A stretch of 64,000 nucleotides of DNA from Rhyacophila brunnea (taxonomy: Eukaryota; Arthropoda; Insecta; Trichoptera; Rhyacophilidae). Made by a program: the position numbers and the translations under genes. The stretch lies in assembly GCA_022495005.1 (NCBI GenBank), contig JAGYXB010001951.1, forward strand, positions 11,194,192 to 11,258,191. The letters run 5' to 3'. Positions within the stretch are counted from its first letter, which is position 1, and every line of letters begins with the position of its first letter. Below are positions 44,028-56,345 of the stretch, piece after piece. The notes beneath the pieces were generated by a model. That model made no database searches. It saw nothing but the letters and a program-made list of their open reading frames with translations, and was not told where the DNA came from.

Positions 44028-44725
44028 GTGCTTGCTCAGAGATCTGGGGGCGGAGGTTGGCGGTATCTTTATGTCGCCGCCTTCAGGTCTTGGATCCATG
44101 AGCCGGTGCGCTCGAAAAGTTATTGTACGCGACTGACGTATGACACCGCGCTGCGTGCGTGGCAGGGGCGATGGACCACTTCTTCCAAGGGCAGACAAAT
44201 GCGTTTTTCCTAATATAAAGTAGCGCATGGAGATAACCAGATTCACTCCAGACCATTGGACTTCTCAGTTCTTAACCGGACAGGGTGGTTTTGCCTCCAA
44301 GCTCTGTCAGCTTGGCCTAATAGAATCTGCGACTTGCTTATGTGGCAAATTGCAGGATCCGGATCACATCCTCTGGGAGTGTCCCCATATGTCGGTTGAC
44401 AAGGAAGAGCTTCTCAAGTCGGTCCGACCCTCAGTTGGACCGGTCGGCCATTGCGACTTGGTAAGGGAAAATTTCTCAGCTTTTAAAAAGTTTGCGGCAT
44501 TTTACGGCGAGCGAGAAGGTTTTCGCTCATCGAGAATTGACCATAATACATAACATATATCTAAGTAGGGATCACATACACTCTAGTGCACGCCAACCAA
44601 AATCTTGGGAAGTTGCTCCTGGGACACTTTCGGCACAAATTTGAAGAGCGCCTAATGTTCGTTACGCCACGGTATACACTTGCATAATGGGTGTGGAGAC
44701 GTGGCGGGTGGTGGAGGGAAAAGCA
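44028..44725 (+). pseudogene. R1/Jockey-group LINE C-terminus and 3' UTR
   Basis: Two + strand frames joined by a frameshift near 44215 encode the C-terminus of a non-LTR polyprotein: LRAWQGRWTTSSKGRQMRF, then TRFTPDHWTSQFLTGQGGF, CLCGKLQDPDHILWECP and FSAFKKFAAFYGER. The C-C-H-C pattern (CLCG...H...CP) is the usual C-terminal Cys/His motif of R1/Jockey-like elements. The 3' UTR (44580-44725) is nearly the same as 3830-3985. The 5' part is missing and the frame is broken, so it is dead. Its UTR differs from copies A and B, so at least two subfamilies are present. Confidence 0.82.
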
Positions 44726-44779
44726 AGTCGCGTAGGTATTGGGAATATTATACTATGTATGTATTAGGAAAATTTCGTC

Positions 44780-45440
44780 TCTGGTAAAGGTAAAAAGCTC
44801 TGCCACTTTAAAAACGCAGATGAGACACATCTAAAGAAATGGCTATCGTGCTCCACCTCCACCGAGCTGAAAAAGAAAAAGAAATGATGGACCTAAAGAT
44901 AAACATATCCAAGATGAAACTGATGGTCATAGATCACCATAACACTGCCGTCTTCTGCTGAAAGATATCGAGTTATTCAGCGAATATGTTTATCTCGGCT
45001 CTAGCTTCTGACAAAGATGGATACGCGACTGATATCAAAAGGAAGAAAGAGAGTAGCAATTATTATAAATGTCGGAACTGTAACCAATTGAGAAGAGCAG
45101 AAATATTACCAAAACTCTAGTCTTTCCGATTTGTGTACGTGCTCGGAGACTTGGACTGTAAAAGCAGAGGCATTTAAAATTTAAAACTGGGGCTGGGTTC
45201 GATTTTGTGGATGTCCAAATAAACCAATGACTCCATGATCAGCGGTCTCCGGATTCGATACAGCCATTTATTGGGCTATCTTCACCGCACTCCCCAATCA
45301 CGAGAGAGATTAGGACAAGCTGTGGAGAATAGTATCATCCGGCCAAATCATCCCGGACTCGACCTTCAGTCAAGAGGTTCCGACGAAGAAGAAAATGGTA
45401 TTAAAAATCAGCTTAGAGTTTTGTCTCTTTAGTTTATATT
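44780..45440 (+). pseudogene. LINE reverse transcriptase C-terminal relic
   Basis: Scattered frames recall a non-LTR reverse transcriptase C-terminus: LKINISKMKLMVI, YVYLGS-like VYLGSSF with DKDGYATDIKRKKES, then LGDLDCK (for GSETWT-like), and after a frameshift SPITRERLGQAVENSIIRPN. Stops and shifts are frequent. I could not fix the clade with confidence. Confidence 0.6.
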
Positions 45441-46193
45441 AGTTTTATTAAGCATTATTTTCTCTTGTTCAATCCTAAATCATTTAAAATATTTTTATGT
45501 CTATAACGAAATGAACGTGCAAACCGTATGCAACTACGCCAATGACTTTATATTGACAATGTTATGTAATGTGTAATGTCATGATAGGGGGTAACAAATG
45601 GAGCGTAAATAATAGAAGTATTCCGAAAAATGAAGCGTATAATATTACCTTTAACTTTCAGGCATATTATTAGGTACTTACCGAATGTGTATGTATGTAT
45701 ATTTTATTGCTAACTAGATCGAGTTGATATTGAACGGAGGTTGCCAATTTCAAGTTAATGTATTTTTAGGAACATCATTCTCTGATTTTTTTTAAAACAT
45801 TTTCCCGCTTTTTCCAACTCGGGTTCACCTTTTGTTTAATGTTTGAAAACAACTGTGACTAATAATAATATTTATGCCTTAAATTTATGGTGGAAATTAA
45901 ATAACAATCGCAAAATAGGTACAGTAACGGAGCTTGCTTTTCTGTTATGATTTTAAGCTTAGAAAAACAGACACAGCCAAACTAAAATTAATGTTGCGAA
46001 GCCTTAGAATGAGATCACTTAGATGCCATGCATTCAAATGCCTCAGGGGTTATATATCCGAGAAGTTGGCGATGAGGTCAGATGTGGAAGAAAACTAAGA
46101 AAATTCTTTAATATACTCACGGAACGGATTGGTGAAACTAAAATCGAACACATCGTGTTGCAGTGAAGACTTGCTGGCCGTCATTTTCTCGGG
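45441..46193. other. AT-rich region without recognised gene
   Basis: About 46010-46190 is less AT-rich and may be LINE-derived. No assignable frame. Confidence 0.35.
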
Positions 46194-46721
46194 GGTGTCG
46201 GAAAAAATTCCGACGGCCGAAATCCCAAATGCTGAAATCCCGAATGGCCGAAATCCCGAAAGCCGAAATCCCGAAAACCAAAATCCCGAAAGTCAAAATC
46301 CCGAAAGTCAAAATCCCGAAGGCCGAAATCCTGAATGCCTAAATCCCGAATGCTGAAATCCCAAATGGCCGGAATCCCGAAGGCCAAAATCCCGAAAAAT
46401 ACAAAGAGTCTTAATTGCGCAAGCGTAACACTTATTTTGGATTGCGCAAATTTTACAAGAGAGACAAAAAACCATTATTTGTGGAAAAATGGGTTTTTGT
46501 CTCTCTTGTAAAATTTGCGCAATTCAAGATAAGTGTTAAGATTGCGCAATTGTTACGGTTTGTATTTTTTTTTTATTTTACGGGATTTCGGCCTTTGGGA
46601 TTCCGGCCATTCGGAATTTCGGCCATTCGGAATTTCAGCGTTCGGGATATCGGTATTCGGAATTTCGGCCTTCAGGATTGCGGCCTTCGAGATTTCGACC
46701 CAAACCTTTTTCTCGGAGACC
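46194..46721. mobile_element. Fold-back element with tandem-repeat arms
   Basis: The left arm (46199-46400) is an array of about 14-17 bp units of the type GGCCGAAATCCCGAA. The right arm (46578-46700) is the inverse (TTCGGGATTTCGGCC-type units). Between them a second inverted repeat, AATTGCGCAAG...TTTACAAGAGAGACAAAAA (46413-46472) against its inverse (46493-46551), gives a hairpin with a loop of about 20 bp. The outer ends GGTGTCGGAAAAA and the inverse of TTTTTCTCGGAGACC are related. No target duplication was clear. Confidence 0.88.
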
Positions 46722-46759
46722 TCACGGTTCACCAACAACAAGCATGAAAAAAACAAAAT

Positions 46760-47375
46760 GTAATATGATGAAACTGTATACCGGCTATGGTGACTTCGCA
46801 GCCAAGCTGCATGGTTTTCGTTTGATAGGACGTGGGCCGGAATTCACGTGCGGGCACGACCATGAAGACGCTGAACACGTCCTCTGGGACTGCCCGTTGA
46901 TGGGATCTGACCGAGCGAAGCTGTTTGCCAGGCTCCGTCCACAGCCGGGCCCGATTGGTCACGCCGACTTGATATCAACCAAGGCCAACTTTGAGGTGTT
47001 TGATTTTTTTTGCGTCATATGGAGGACGGAATGATTCCGATCCCTTCTTAGATTCATCACTTTCAACTCCTGACTCCTCTGTTTCGGCAGTTTCAGTACA
47101 CAGGTACAGAGGACACTTCATGTAATTAAAGATAAATATTGACGTCCGAGAAAGTCAAGATTCTTTTTATTTTCTAAAACTCTATCTTTAAGCACTAAAG
47201 TGCATGGTTGCTACGTCAGTCCCGTGCAGCATCGCTTCAGAACAAGGAAGTGTGGCACTAAAATCTTTTCATTCTGACACGTTTATATCATCATGGAAGG
47301 CGGCCGTGCGCAAACCGCGGCTGCATATACATGGTGGGTGGAGATGAGGAAACTCAAATCATCGTTCGCCCCTTC
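46760..47375 (+). pseudogene. R1/Jockey-group LINE 3' end, copy B
   Basis: An open + frame to 47034 reads LYTGYGDFAAKLHGFRLIG, then CGHDHEDAEHVLWDCPLM and PGPIGHADL. This is the C-terminal Cys/His motif region of a non-LTR retrotransposon. The 3' UTR has TTTAAGCACTAAAGTGCATG and ACATGGTGGGTGGAGATGAG. It pairs with copy A (38885-39490). The element is 5'-truncated at or near the fold-back element upstream; its frame is open for about 85 codons before a shifted end. Confidence 0.82.
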
Positions 47376-48540
47376 ATACACAAAAAACTTATTCTTCAAG
47401 AGTATTTTCTCAGCGAAGATTGCTGATCGTCAGATTTTCTAGTGATGATTATATGGAGTAACATAAATATTTTAGAGAACAACACTTAATTCCAGAACAT
47501 TTTTAGTATGGCTAAATTTACAAAAAAAATATTCACTGCGTTGGCGTCATTGAACACATTGTTTTTTTTAATGGCCAACAATTATTGACATATTTATTTT
47601 ATTATTTACTGGCATAACGTTATTTATTCGTAATGTATTAAGAACATATTTTATGCTTGTAGTAATAATATTAGTTTTTTTTTAAATCTTAGTACAGCCC
47701 TGGCAAATAAATGTTTGGTAGAAAGTATAAAATTGCTATAAATGAATCCTCAATGCAAAGTAGCATAATCATACACTTTAGTGGGTATCCGTGTTAAACA
47801 AATACATTGAAATGATACAAATAAATGCCTATATACCCAATTTTAAGTTGTTTATATTTATTGCAATCGCGTGTGTATTGGAGAATGAATCGGGCATACT
47901 GTCCTTATTGAAAAATATAATGGATGGTATAAATTATTGTAAATTAAAATAAGAAACTAGTTAATATGTTAAACGGAATCATAACGCTTTATACATGAAA
48001 AGTACGTTAACCACAACGAATGTTGAATTGTGGAAATGTGGTATTTGGAAATTTAATTATAAAGAATTTATCTTTACCGAAGAAACCTTTTCTTCAAAAT
48101 TTTTGGTAAAAATTTCTGAGAATAAACATAATAAAGACAAACAAATCCATTTGTATGTAATTATAATGAAGGAAAAAAAACAAAAACAACCAAAATAAAT
48201 GTGATAAAGGCTCAATTATGATGACAACCAAAGAACGGCTCATCTTAACCGTGGATTTATAAGCACTTAGTATTAAATTGTAAATTGTTTTGAAAAATAT
48301 ATGTCTTGGGAAAGTAGTACGCTTATACACACTAAGAGATGAATGAATAGGCAATTAAATTTTAAATGTAAAATATTGCGTAATTTTTAATAGTAATACA
48401 TGATGAAGGACTCCGATAGTTTCTTAAATTCGCACTTATTATTTATACCAAAATTACTATATTTCACGGAAATAAAAAAAAATCAGCATAAAATATTAGC
48501 CAAACAAAAATTGGTTAATTATTAACAACTTAATCAACAA
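47376..48540. other. AT-rich region without recognised gene
   Basis: Short AT-driven open frames only (for example 47995-48198). Confidence 0.35.
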
Positions 48541-49015
48541 TATTATTAATTCGATTGAAAAGATTCAGATGGATTGATCGTAGTTATTGTCACAAATCTT
48601 CACCTGTTCGTGGTTATGTTAAACTGCGTCCAAAAAATGTGAAATATTACCTATATATAGATATATTACCTATATATAGATTATACCTACATATAGTTGT
48701 TGGCCTGCTTTTCAAACAATGTGTACTACCAGTGCTCGCATATGCATATTATGAAATATGAACCCTTAATGTAAAATAATTCTAAAATCTACGACTAGTG
48801 CAACGTAGCACGGTAATGGATGTTGGGTATAACGTGTAAGGACATTTGGTAAGACACTAAACGACCACACATAATATATCTATATATATATATATATATT
48901 GTTATATAGATATGTGACAGTAAAGAAATGCGGACCGAGAAGATTGTAAGGAACTAGGGGAAGCCTTATCTAGTGTTGGAGTCAATCCAGCTGATGATGA
49001 TAGATAGGTGTATGT
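48541..49015 (+). pseudogene. RTE-type LINE 3' fragment
   Basis: The + strand reads LLFKQCVLPVLAYAYYE near 48690-48760 (the counterpart of VFNQCVLPVLTYG in RTE elements), then LVQRSTVMDVGYNV. It ends with the tail GCGGACCGAGAAGATTGTAA ... GATGATGATAG (48935-49010). A (TA)n tract of about 12 bp lies near 48888. Confidence 0.75.
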
Positions 49016-49949
49016 AATACGAGTAACCGGAAATACAAATTGTCTATTTATAATGATATTTTCTCGAAAATAATTCTACCCTGGAGCATTTCCTATGATT
49101 ATTATCCGAAACAACGGCTTCTGACAGTTATGTAAAATTTTCCAACGCTAAGTCCGCTATAGCCCCCGGTCGCAATAAGAAATATATTTCAGTATTTTAT
49201 ATGTCAACATACCAAAAAAACAGTCGTGTTCATTTGTTATATTTTGACGTATAATAACGATAAAGGTTTTTGTATCCATTTATTTTCGTATTTTATTATA
49301 ATGTATTTACAGTAAGTACCTACCTAGGTACATATTTTACTGTATATTTGAAATTTTTCGAAAACGTTGTTATCATCATATACAAAATCGGTTTAATAAT
49401 AATAATATTTTGAATATAAATGTTTTTCCACCATTAATGTCTGATTATTAGGTCAACTACCTATATAATATGCAAAATTTAAATTGTACTCACATTAAAA
49501 TTAGCCAAATCTGAGCCAAATGTTTACAAATGGTAAAACTATTTATTTTATCGATAACATCTTTTCCGAAACGGTGCTATTCGCTATTGAAGATTAGCGA
49601 CCGAAATGCATTATGCTTTGGATATAAAATGGTAGATTATTTTTTTAATGATTTAGTTTATATTAATATATTTTAAGTTTTTTTTTAATTCAGTCTGTTG
49701 AAGCTGTGATGAATGTATTATTTAAACTTTTCCACTACCTACCAATTGGAAAAGCTTCATCAGCTATGTACTCATCTTCATCAACTAAAAATCACGAACT
49801 GAAAAACTGACGATGTGTTTTTTGCATAAAAATTCCAGAAAATTGAGCAATCTGTTTCTATCGGAAATCGTTTAAGCCATATCGAACTTTTAAGTACATT
49901 TTTTACTAATTTCACAATAATAATTATTGCTTGGGAAATATTTAAATGC
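49016..49949. other. AT-rich region without recognised gene
   Basis: No coding or repeat signal was seen. Confidence 0.35.
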
Positions 49950-50700
49950 CATCATAACCATCATCAGTCCATCAATCCATTGCTAGATGAATGCCTCTCC
50001 AAATTTACTCCATTCTTTTAGGTCATGCGCATGCATTGCTACGTAGTCCCGTAGAACTTAACTACCTCATCAATCCAGCCATATTTACGTAGATCATTTT
50101 TTTGAACTTATTCTACCTCTTCCACCTCCACTAAATCAGTACTTCTCAAACTGGGGGGTGCGGCCCCCTAGGAGTCCCTGGAGTTCCTGCTAGGGAGCCG
50201 CGAAATATTCCAGTACCTATTTGAAAAAAACACAAAAACGTGATCACTGGACGATACCTGATACAAATCAGTCAAAATCTTGAGGTCGAATTTTCACACG
50301 ATCACAATATTTTATCCGATATTGATAAATAATCTAAGTACTAATATTTATCAATCATTTATGTTAAAATATGCAATTACACTCGTCTCATTAAACTGTT
50401 TTGTGGGCTGTAGTTGTAATAAATTTGAGTTATTTTTTGCTTTACAAGCAAGTAAATGAAATGTTCTATTATTTTAAATAAAAGTACTTATAATAATAGA
50501 TTTTTTTTCTGATCTCGGGGACCGTTGTAGGAAAAAGTTTGAGAAGCACTGCACTAGAGTACTAAATTGTCAAACAAGTATCCTTTTTTAGTAGTTTATT
50601 TCTCATTTACAGATTTTAGAAATATCTAATACATCGCATAGGTGCTCTTGTTGGTTCCCTTTTCCCTTGGTCATACGTCTTTCTATAATATCACTCTAAA
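49950..50700 (-). mobile_element. RTE-type LINE fragment, reverse, split by a hAT MITE
   Basis: The + strand begins CCATCATAACCATCATCAG ... CCATTGCTAGATGAATGCCT, the reverse of the RTE-type tail. It continues after the MITE at 50137-50551 with TTCCCTTGGTCATACGTC-like sequence. No intact frame remains. Confidence 0.65.
50137..50551. mobile_element. hAT MITE with CAGT-CTTCTCAAACT ends
   Basis: The ends CAGTACTTCTCAAACTGGGG and the inverse of AAAGTTTGAGAAGCACTG are flanked by CACTAAAT (50129-50136) and CACTAGAG (50552-50559), 6 of 8 identical. The GTGCGGCCCCC...GGGGACC subterminal motif is typical of this hAT group. Confidence 0.82.
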
Positions 50701-51844
50701 TTTCTGGACCTTTCTTTGCCAAGTTTATTTTTCGTAGGCATATGTGTAATTATGGGCAGTAACTACATACACATATTCTACACTCATATTCTGAATTTAA
50801 ATGTACCATTTAATAATACAATGTCATAATGCTTTTATGTATTTATGTATACTAAATGATAAACCAATTGTAATTATTATTGTGATTCAAAATGTATGAA
50901 GCTACTATACATTCTTTTACTAAGAATAATTATTATATTAGGCATTAAATTATTTCAATTAGATCTAATTCTAATTATTATTCCTAGTAAATTAAATATG
51001 TTGCATGTTAAAACTCACAATAACTGCAAACAAACAACATACTCGTACCTATCCAAAAAAAATATTACATTAATTTATATCGATATCGCAGAAGATTGTT
51101 ATGGAAATGTTATCTGCTTACTCACTGTCAATAATTGAACCGTTATGTATAAATGTCCAAATGTCGTGTTATATTAATTTATTTTAATGATGTATAATAT
51201 TATGTTACATCAAATCAATTAGCAAAGTTTAATATATATTATGTATTATAGCAACCAGTTTTGCCAACTATAGTCGACAAAAATAATATATGAGACAAAA
51301 AGAAAACCTATGACTGGAAAAAATGGTAGATTATCTGAAAATTAATAAAATACGGCAGTGATTGTTTTTCCAAGCCAAACACAGAACCCATACATTGTCT
51401 TTTAAAGAAAAAATGCGATCTTTTTTGGGTATTCTGTGGAAAATTTCACAGTATGTAAAATCCATTTATCACACGTAAACTTCCTTCAAAAATAGGTAGG
51501 TACGCATCGAGATTGGAGTGCTTTTTTATCAAAAATTGTAGCATTTTCATAAAAAACTTTAAAGCTAGTCGCGATTTGAAAAATCGCCAGATTTTATGCC
51601 ACCAATATACCGTGTGATTTTTGCATGCAAATTTCCTAGTGAAAAATTCTAAATCTAACAATAAAAATGCTGGTAGCGTATGTTTAATAGTGGATTTATT
51701 CCTCCAAATCATAAATAGATATTATATAGTTTGACGTATTTTGTACGCATGCGCTAATATAAAACAGTTTCCTACAGCTTGACAAGTATATTAGCTGTAA
51801 CATGCAATTTATTTATGATTACTAACTTATTTGCCCAACATAAT
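50701..51844. other. AT-rich region without recognised gene
   Basis: An 80-codon open frame (50896-51138) and an 88-codon minus frame (51446-51712) have no recognised domain. Confidence 0.35.
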
Positions 51845-52162
51845 TGAAGCGTCTAGTTTCAAAAGCCCCTAAAACGATTTTAGGTAGTCCTGAGAAAAAT
51901 GAGAAAAACTATTTTAGGCAGTTTTGAAAAAAATGAGATAAAATCATATCTATTAAATCTGTGAACTTTATGTATTTATTTTTTAATTTGTTACATTCTA
52001 AGGAGTATTTTGGCTTTCCATAATTTTTGATCACACGTATTGACGGTTTTTGACGTTTTTTAAAGTTCAGTCATTAGTTCAAAAATATCTATTTAAATAC
52101 ATATGTATCTAACTCAAAAAATTTCAAAAACCATTTTAGGGGCTTTTGAAACTAGGCGCTTC
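51845..52162. mobile_element. MITE with GAAGCG-CTAGTTTCAAAAGCCCC ends
   Basis: The left end GAAGCGTCTAGTTTCAAAAG and the inverse of the right, GAAGCGCCTAGTTTCAAAAG, continue into a shared CCCCTAAAA. The length is 318 bp with no reading frame. Both flanks are AT-rich and the target duplication is not clear. Confidence 0.87.
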
Positions 52163-53579
52163 ATATGCTAAAATCACTAATTGTACAGCATAACTTTACC
52201 ACTGCACCATTAAGATTTTGTTTTAATTATGCCATTCTCACTCTAAACTAGTCATTTTAAATTAATAGCTGATCTATTTCGACCATTATATCAGCAAACT
52301 ATCCACAAACATTAATACGTATTCTAAGTCATATGTTGCCAAAGATAATAAAACAATAGTTTATACAAAAATTTACCTAGCTACTTAAACATTTCAATGT
52401 TTACTATAGGGTAACACGGGTACCTGTGTATTTTTATAGTAAAATGGTACTACGATCCATTATAGACCTTCGCCGCATCCAGAAAATATTTTTCCATGCA
52501 AGCTCCTTCCACTGTCTGAATTTCAGATATAGGTACCCTAGGTACGGAGTCACCCCATTATCAGATATGAAACGATATAGTAACCACCGTACAACACATA
52601 CGGTTGTACCTTCGTCAGAAAAAGATCCAATATACGTTAAAGCATTATCGAATAGCTAATAGTTTTCAAATTATTCTCAAAATCATTGATTTCCCGTATT
52701 GTAGTTAATAAGTCTTCAGTACCTTTGGCAAATTAAAAATAACACGACGATAAAACAGAGAATAGACTTTTATTATTTAATCATATGCGTAGTAAAATGT
52801 CTTTACCCTTAGATATAATATTCAATTCAATAATAGTATGGCCATATTATTATAATTTAAGGTATTCATAGAAGATATATCAATAACACTATTGACTGAA
52901 GCTGCTTGATGGAAATTGAATTTGAATTATAATAAATAAAAATTGTGTCAAACACACATCAATTTGCCCCAAATCCCCATCAAATTTATGTAATAATTTC
53001 AACTATATTATGTTCATGGGTATTTTATATATTTTAAATACTCTCCTAAACGTGATCCATTATAATATATTGTCACTATAATATTCCGTGTTGTCTGAAT
53101 ATCGAGCGCGATGTGTCTAATTCAAAATTTATAAAATGTATCATTTTTAAAGCAATGTCACGATTTTAGGTAATAAGTCTTACTATTCATTGGTATATAA
53201 AACAACTTCATTTTATCCAAAGCTTAGATAATCTCTATGCATTTTTGAAACAATCTATTTTATTTGTAAGCATTCTTTATATTTCTCCCACGATCACCAC
53301 AAAAACAAAGTGAGAGCTTTTTTGACGTGTGATTCGCCGAAAAAAAAATGCCAAACTCTTATGTTAGTAACACGATGCTCACCATATTACAAATTTACTT
53401 TTTTATCAATACAGTGACCCCTTTTCGGATCCTTTTAATAATAAAATCTCATACGGAAACGAGACGTCGCTTTTTATATGATTAAAATGAAAAACAAACA
53501 TTTTATTGTAAGAATTTATTCAAATAAAAACCACATATTATGTTTATTTATATAGCTACTTTTTAATACCACATAACAT
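52163..53579. other. AT-rich region without recognised gene
   Basis: A 77-codon open frame at 52426-52659 has no recognised domain. A GGTACC-containing inverted motif lies near 52417 and 52533. Confidence 0.35.
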
Positions 53580-54115
53580 CTATATTTTATGTTATGGATC
53601 TGTAACTCCCCTCTGTATAATTCCTCCTCAATGACAATACATTTTCTTTTGTTTAATTCATCTACACCTTAAGTTACTAATAATGTAATATTGTTAAGAA
53701 TATTCGATCGGTGTGATCGTGTTACAATGTACCTACTCAATATTATATTATTGATCAACCCCAATCTATCCACCCTATCCAGCTGTGTTACTTCACACAT
53801 GTAAACCCTTGTACATGAACTAAGCGTCACTAATATTACTAACTTACTATTTCATATTATGATTGTAAATGATCCTTGAAATCATTCAACTCGGACCATT
53901 CAACTTGTTCAAACATAATTCAGCTCTGCTCACCGAGTTGTTTCACTGCGGATCGAACTCTACTGAGTTCTTTCCCTTTTATTTATACACCATGTAATTG
54001 TAAATGGAGTATTTCCGAATAAACATCTCTGAAGATTAACATCCATCGAGTCTTATTACTGACATAAACCTTCCACTGGACCACGTGAAGGATCGGGGCC
54101 CGTTGGTAAGGATTT
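53580..54115 (+). repeat. Possible LTR (solo or truncated) followed by a primer-binding-like segment
   Basis: The segment begins near TGTTATGGATCTGTAACTCC (53589) and ends near AATAAACATCTCTGAAG (a polyadenylation-like AATAAA at about 54020) and GAGTCTTATTACTGACA. It is followed by TGGACCACGTGAAGGATCGG, which resembles the junction after the left LTR of insect LTR retrotransposons. No second LTR or pol gene was seen. Confidence 0.4.
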
Positions 54116-55100
54116 CCGTTGTTGAAAACATAAAATTTATTACCTATGATAAAATAATAGTAAAGTTTATAGTAGTTTCAATGTAATTAGTTTGTTGTTA
54201 GTTTGAAGTTTTACATTATGTATAATAAGTATACTTATTTATTAATTATCATCACACTTTATTAGTAATTCAATTACACTGCAAATAATCACTATGTTTA
54301 TTTATACGACAAAATAATGTATGTAGTCATATTGTGTTAATATAATATTACATGTCAATTGATTGTGTCAATAGTTGTAACAATTAGTAATGTGTATTAG
54401 TATTAATAAGGAATTATCATGTCCTATTTTTTATATTTTTTATTCCTTGTATTTTGAAGATATTTTATATAGATCTTAATAATATTGTAATAAAATCACT
54501 AATTTGAAAAATATAATAAATAGTCGTTAAAATGTTTACACATTCCATAATATGTTTATTTATTGAGATAATATACCTATGTACTTACTTATTATTTAAA
54601 GAGTATTTTTCAATATTGTAAAACTGAATATTTTTTGTACAATTAAAAGAACAGTGTTTTGAAAATGTTTTCTTGTCTTTTAATTACTTGTTTACGTCTG
54701 CCTTATTTTTATAAGAAAGCTTTCTCGATAATAATTAATATTCAAATACAGTACTAAACATAGAAAGAAGAAAAATAATACTTTGAATAAGCATCAAGAT
54801 TCCCAATTTAAAATAAAACAAACCTGATGTTTTAACTAAATTAAGAAATATATAATATAACCTCTAATATACTACTAATGGATACACAAATATTTTACTA
54901 TAAACACAGAGTTAAAATATTTTAATATTTGAATGTTTTTACTGAAAAAAAATATATTTAAAGTAGAAACATAATAATCATATTTATCAACGTTTTTATT
55001 GTATATTAAATCAAAATTATTTTTACACTTTGATAAAAATCACCCTGATATCATATTCGGCTAAAGTCACTGTAAAATAATTTTTGATACATTTGAATAA
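54116..55100. other. AT-rich region without recognised gene
   Basis: Very AT-rich, no feature seen. Confidence 0.35.
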
Positions 55101-55104
55101 ATTA

Positions 55105-55275
55105 AGCGATCATCATCAGCTGGGATCGATTCTCTGTTAGATAGAAACCTCCCTTAGCCTCCTTCCAGACGTTTATTTTCTTAGCTTTTCCTCTGTTCTC
55201 AACTGATTCATCAGCTACTCTACTCTGTTATTTTCTACACAATCCAACTACTTCATTTTAACTATCGATAACATA
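55105..55275 (-). mobile_element. RTE-type LINE 3' terminus, reverse orientation
   Basis: The + strand reads GATCATCATCAGCTGGGATC, then TGTTAGATAGAAACCTCCCT, the reverse of the recurring tail. LINE-like sequence continues for about 100 bp. Confidence 0.6.
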
Positions 55276-55738
55276 CTTTTCATTTTGGTCTATTGAAGAG
55301 GAATATCTTGCGCTGGAGACTTGGAGTCGCCCCATTTTTACATATGAGACAATAACATAGTTATATCGTTATCGACATGTACAATACTTACATATTGTTA
55401 TAGATACGAAGATTTTTCTCAATATCCTCCTTTTAAATGTCCAGCTTACTGTCCCAATTATTTTTGATAAAGTACCGCACTTCGTATATCAGTGTAAGCA
55501 TGGTGGCAGTTCCAGAATCGTAATAGATTTTTGTGTCCTTATCTCGGTGTCAGAAGGTTTCAGAGGCGACTTTCATGAGAAGGCAATCTCATCTCTTGAG
55601 AATAGCCTCTGTAACGAGACCAAAACGTTGAAGGAAAAAGGAATAAAATACGTGATATCAAGCCAAAAATTTATTACGACGAGAAAAAATCATGAAAGTC
55701 TCAAATTTAATGTTTTATTTTAAATAAAAATGTCATTG

Positions 55739-55771
<33 letters not shown>

Positions 55772-55772
55772 C
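55739..55772 (+). repeat. (TA)n microsatellite
   Basis: About 15 TA units with one interruption. Confidence 0.9.
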
Positions 55773-56345
55773 TCCACAACCTGAAGCGGGCCTTCGGGCT
55801 AGGATCTTTAGCGTACCCCCTTACCTATGACTACAGTAGCGTTTTCCAAAATGGTGTTCGAGGTCATTTTAAAGGTGGGTATTCAGTGTATTCTTGAATA
55901 CTTACATCTGCTTGAATTATGGAGATGTCGAATTTCGATATATTCTAAAAGTGCATTGCACAATCACCTAATTTAAAATGTTAATATTCAGGAAGAAAGA
56001 CATATTTAAGCATATTAGAGCAGTTGTGTGTTTATAATACTTATCTGCTCAACCCATCACGCCGGGGCCCCTCCCGGGCTCCTAGACTAGAGTCCTGCCA
56101 GTCCCCCATGTGGGGGCGTAACATATATATATGTAAGTGAAACAAGTGAGTACTGTACGTAACTCTCTAGAATATAAAATATACACAGAAATAATATAGA
56201 AGACATTTTCCTAGTTTTTTTAATTATTGATAAACTAATAATGTACCGCGGGGAGAAATTTATGTTGGCATTTTTGTGATTTTCTGCTTACATCGACGCC
56301 CATTCCATTCAAATTTATTATGCTGATATTATCTTCTGTCAAATT
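55773..56345. other. Mixed region with a GC-rich motif
   Basis: About 56055-56125 (GGGCTCCTAGACTAGAGTCC, then CCCCCATGTGGGGGCG) resembles the reverse complement of 59965-60035. No gene is seen. Confidence 0.4.

Noticed and set aside
46129..46763. Repetitive peptides (NPES-, FGFRDF-like) across the fold-back element
   Set aside because: They are translations of the short tandem repeat on both strands, not a gene.
50896..51138. 80-codon open frame, hydrophobic start
   Set aside because: AT-rich Ile/Leu/Asn bias is expected from the base composition; there is no recognised domain or neighbouring exon.
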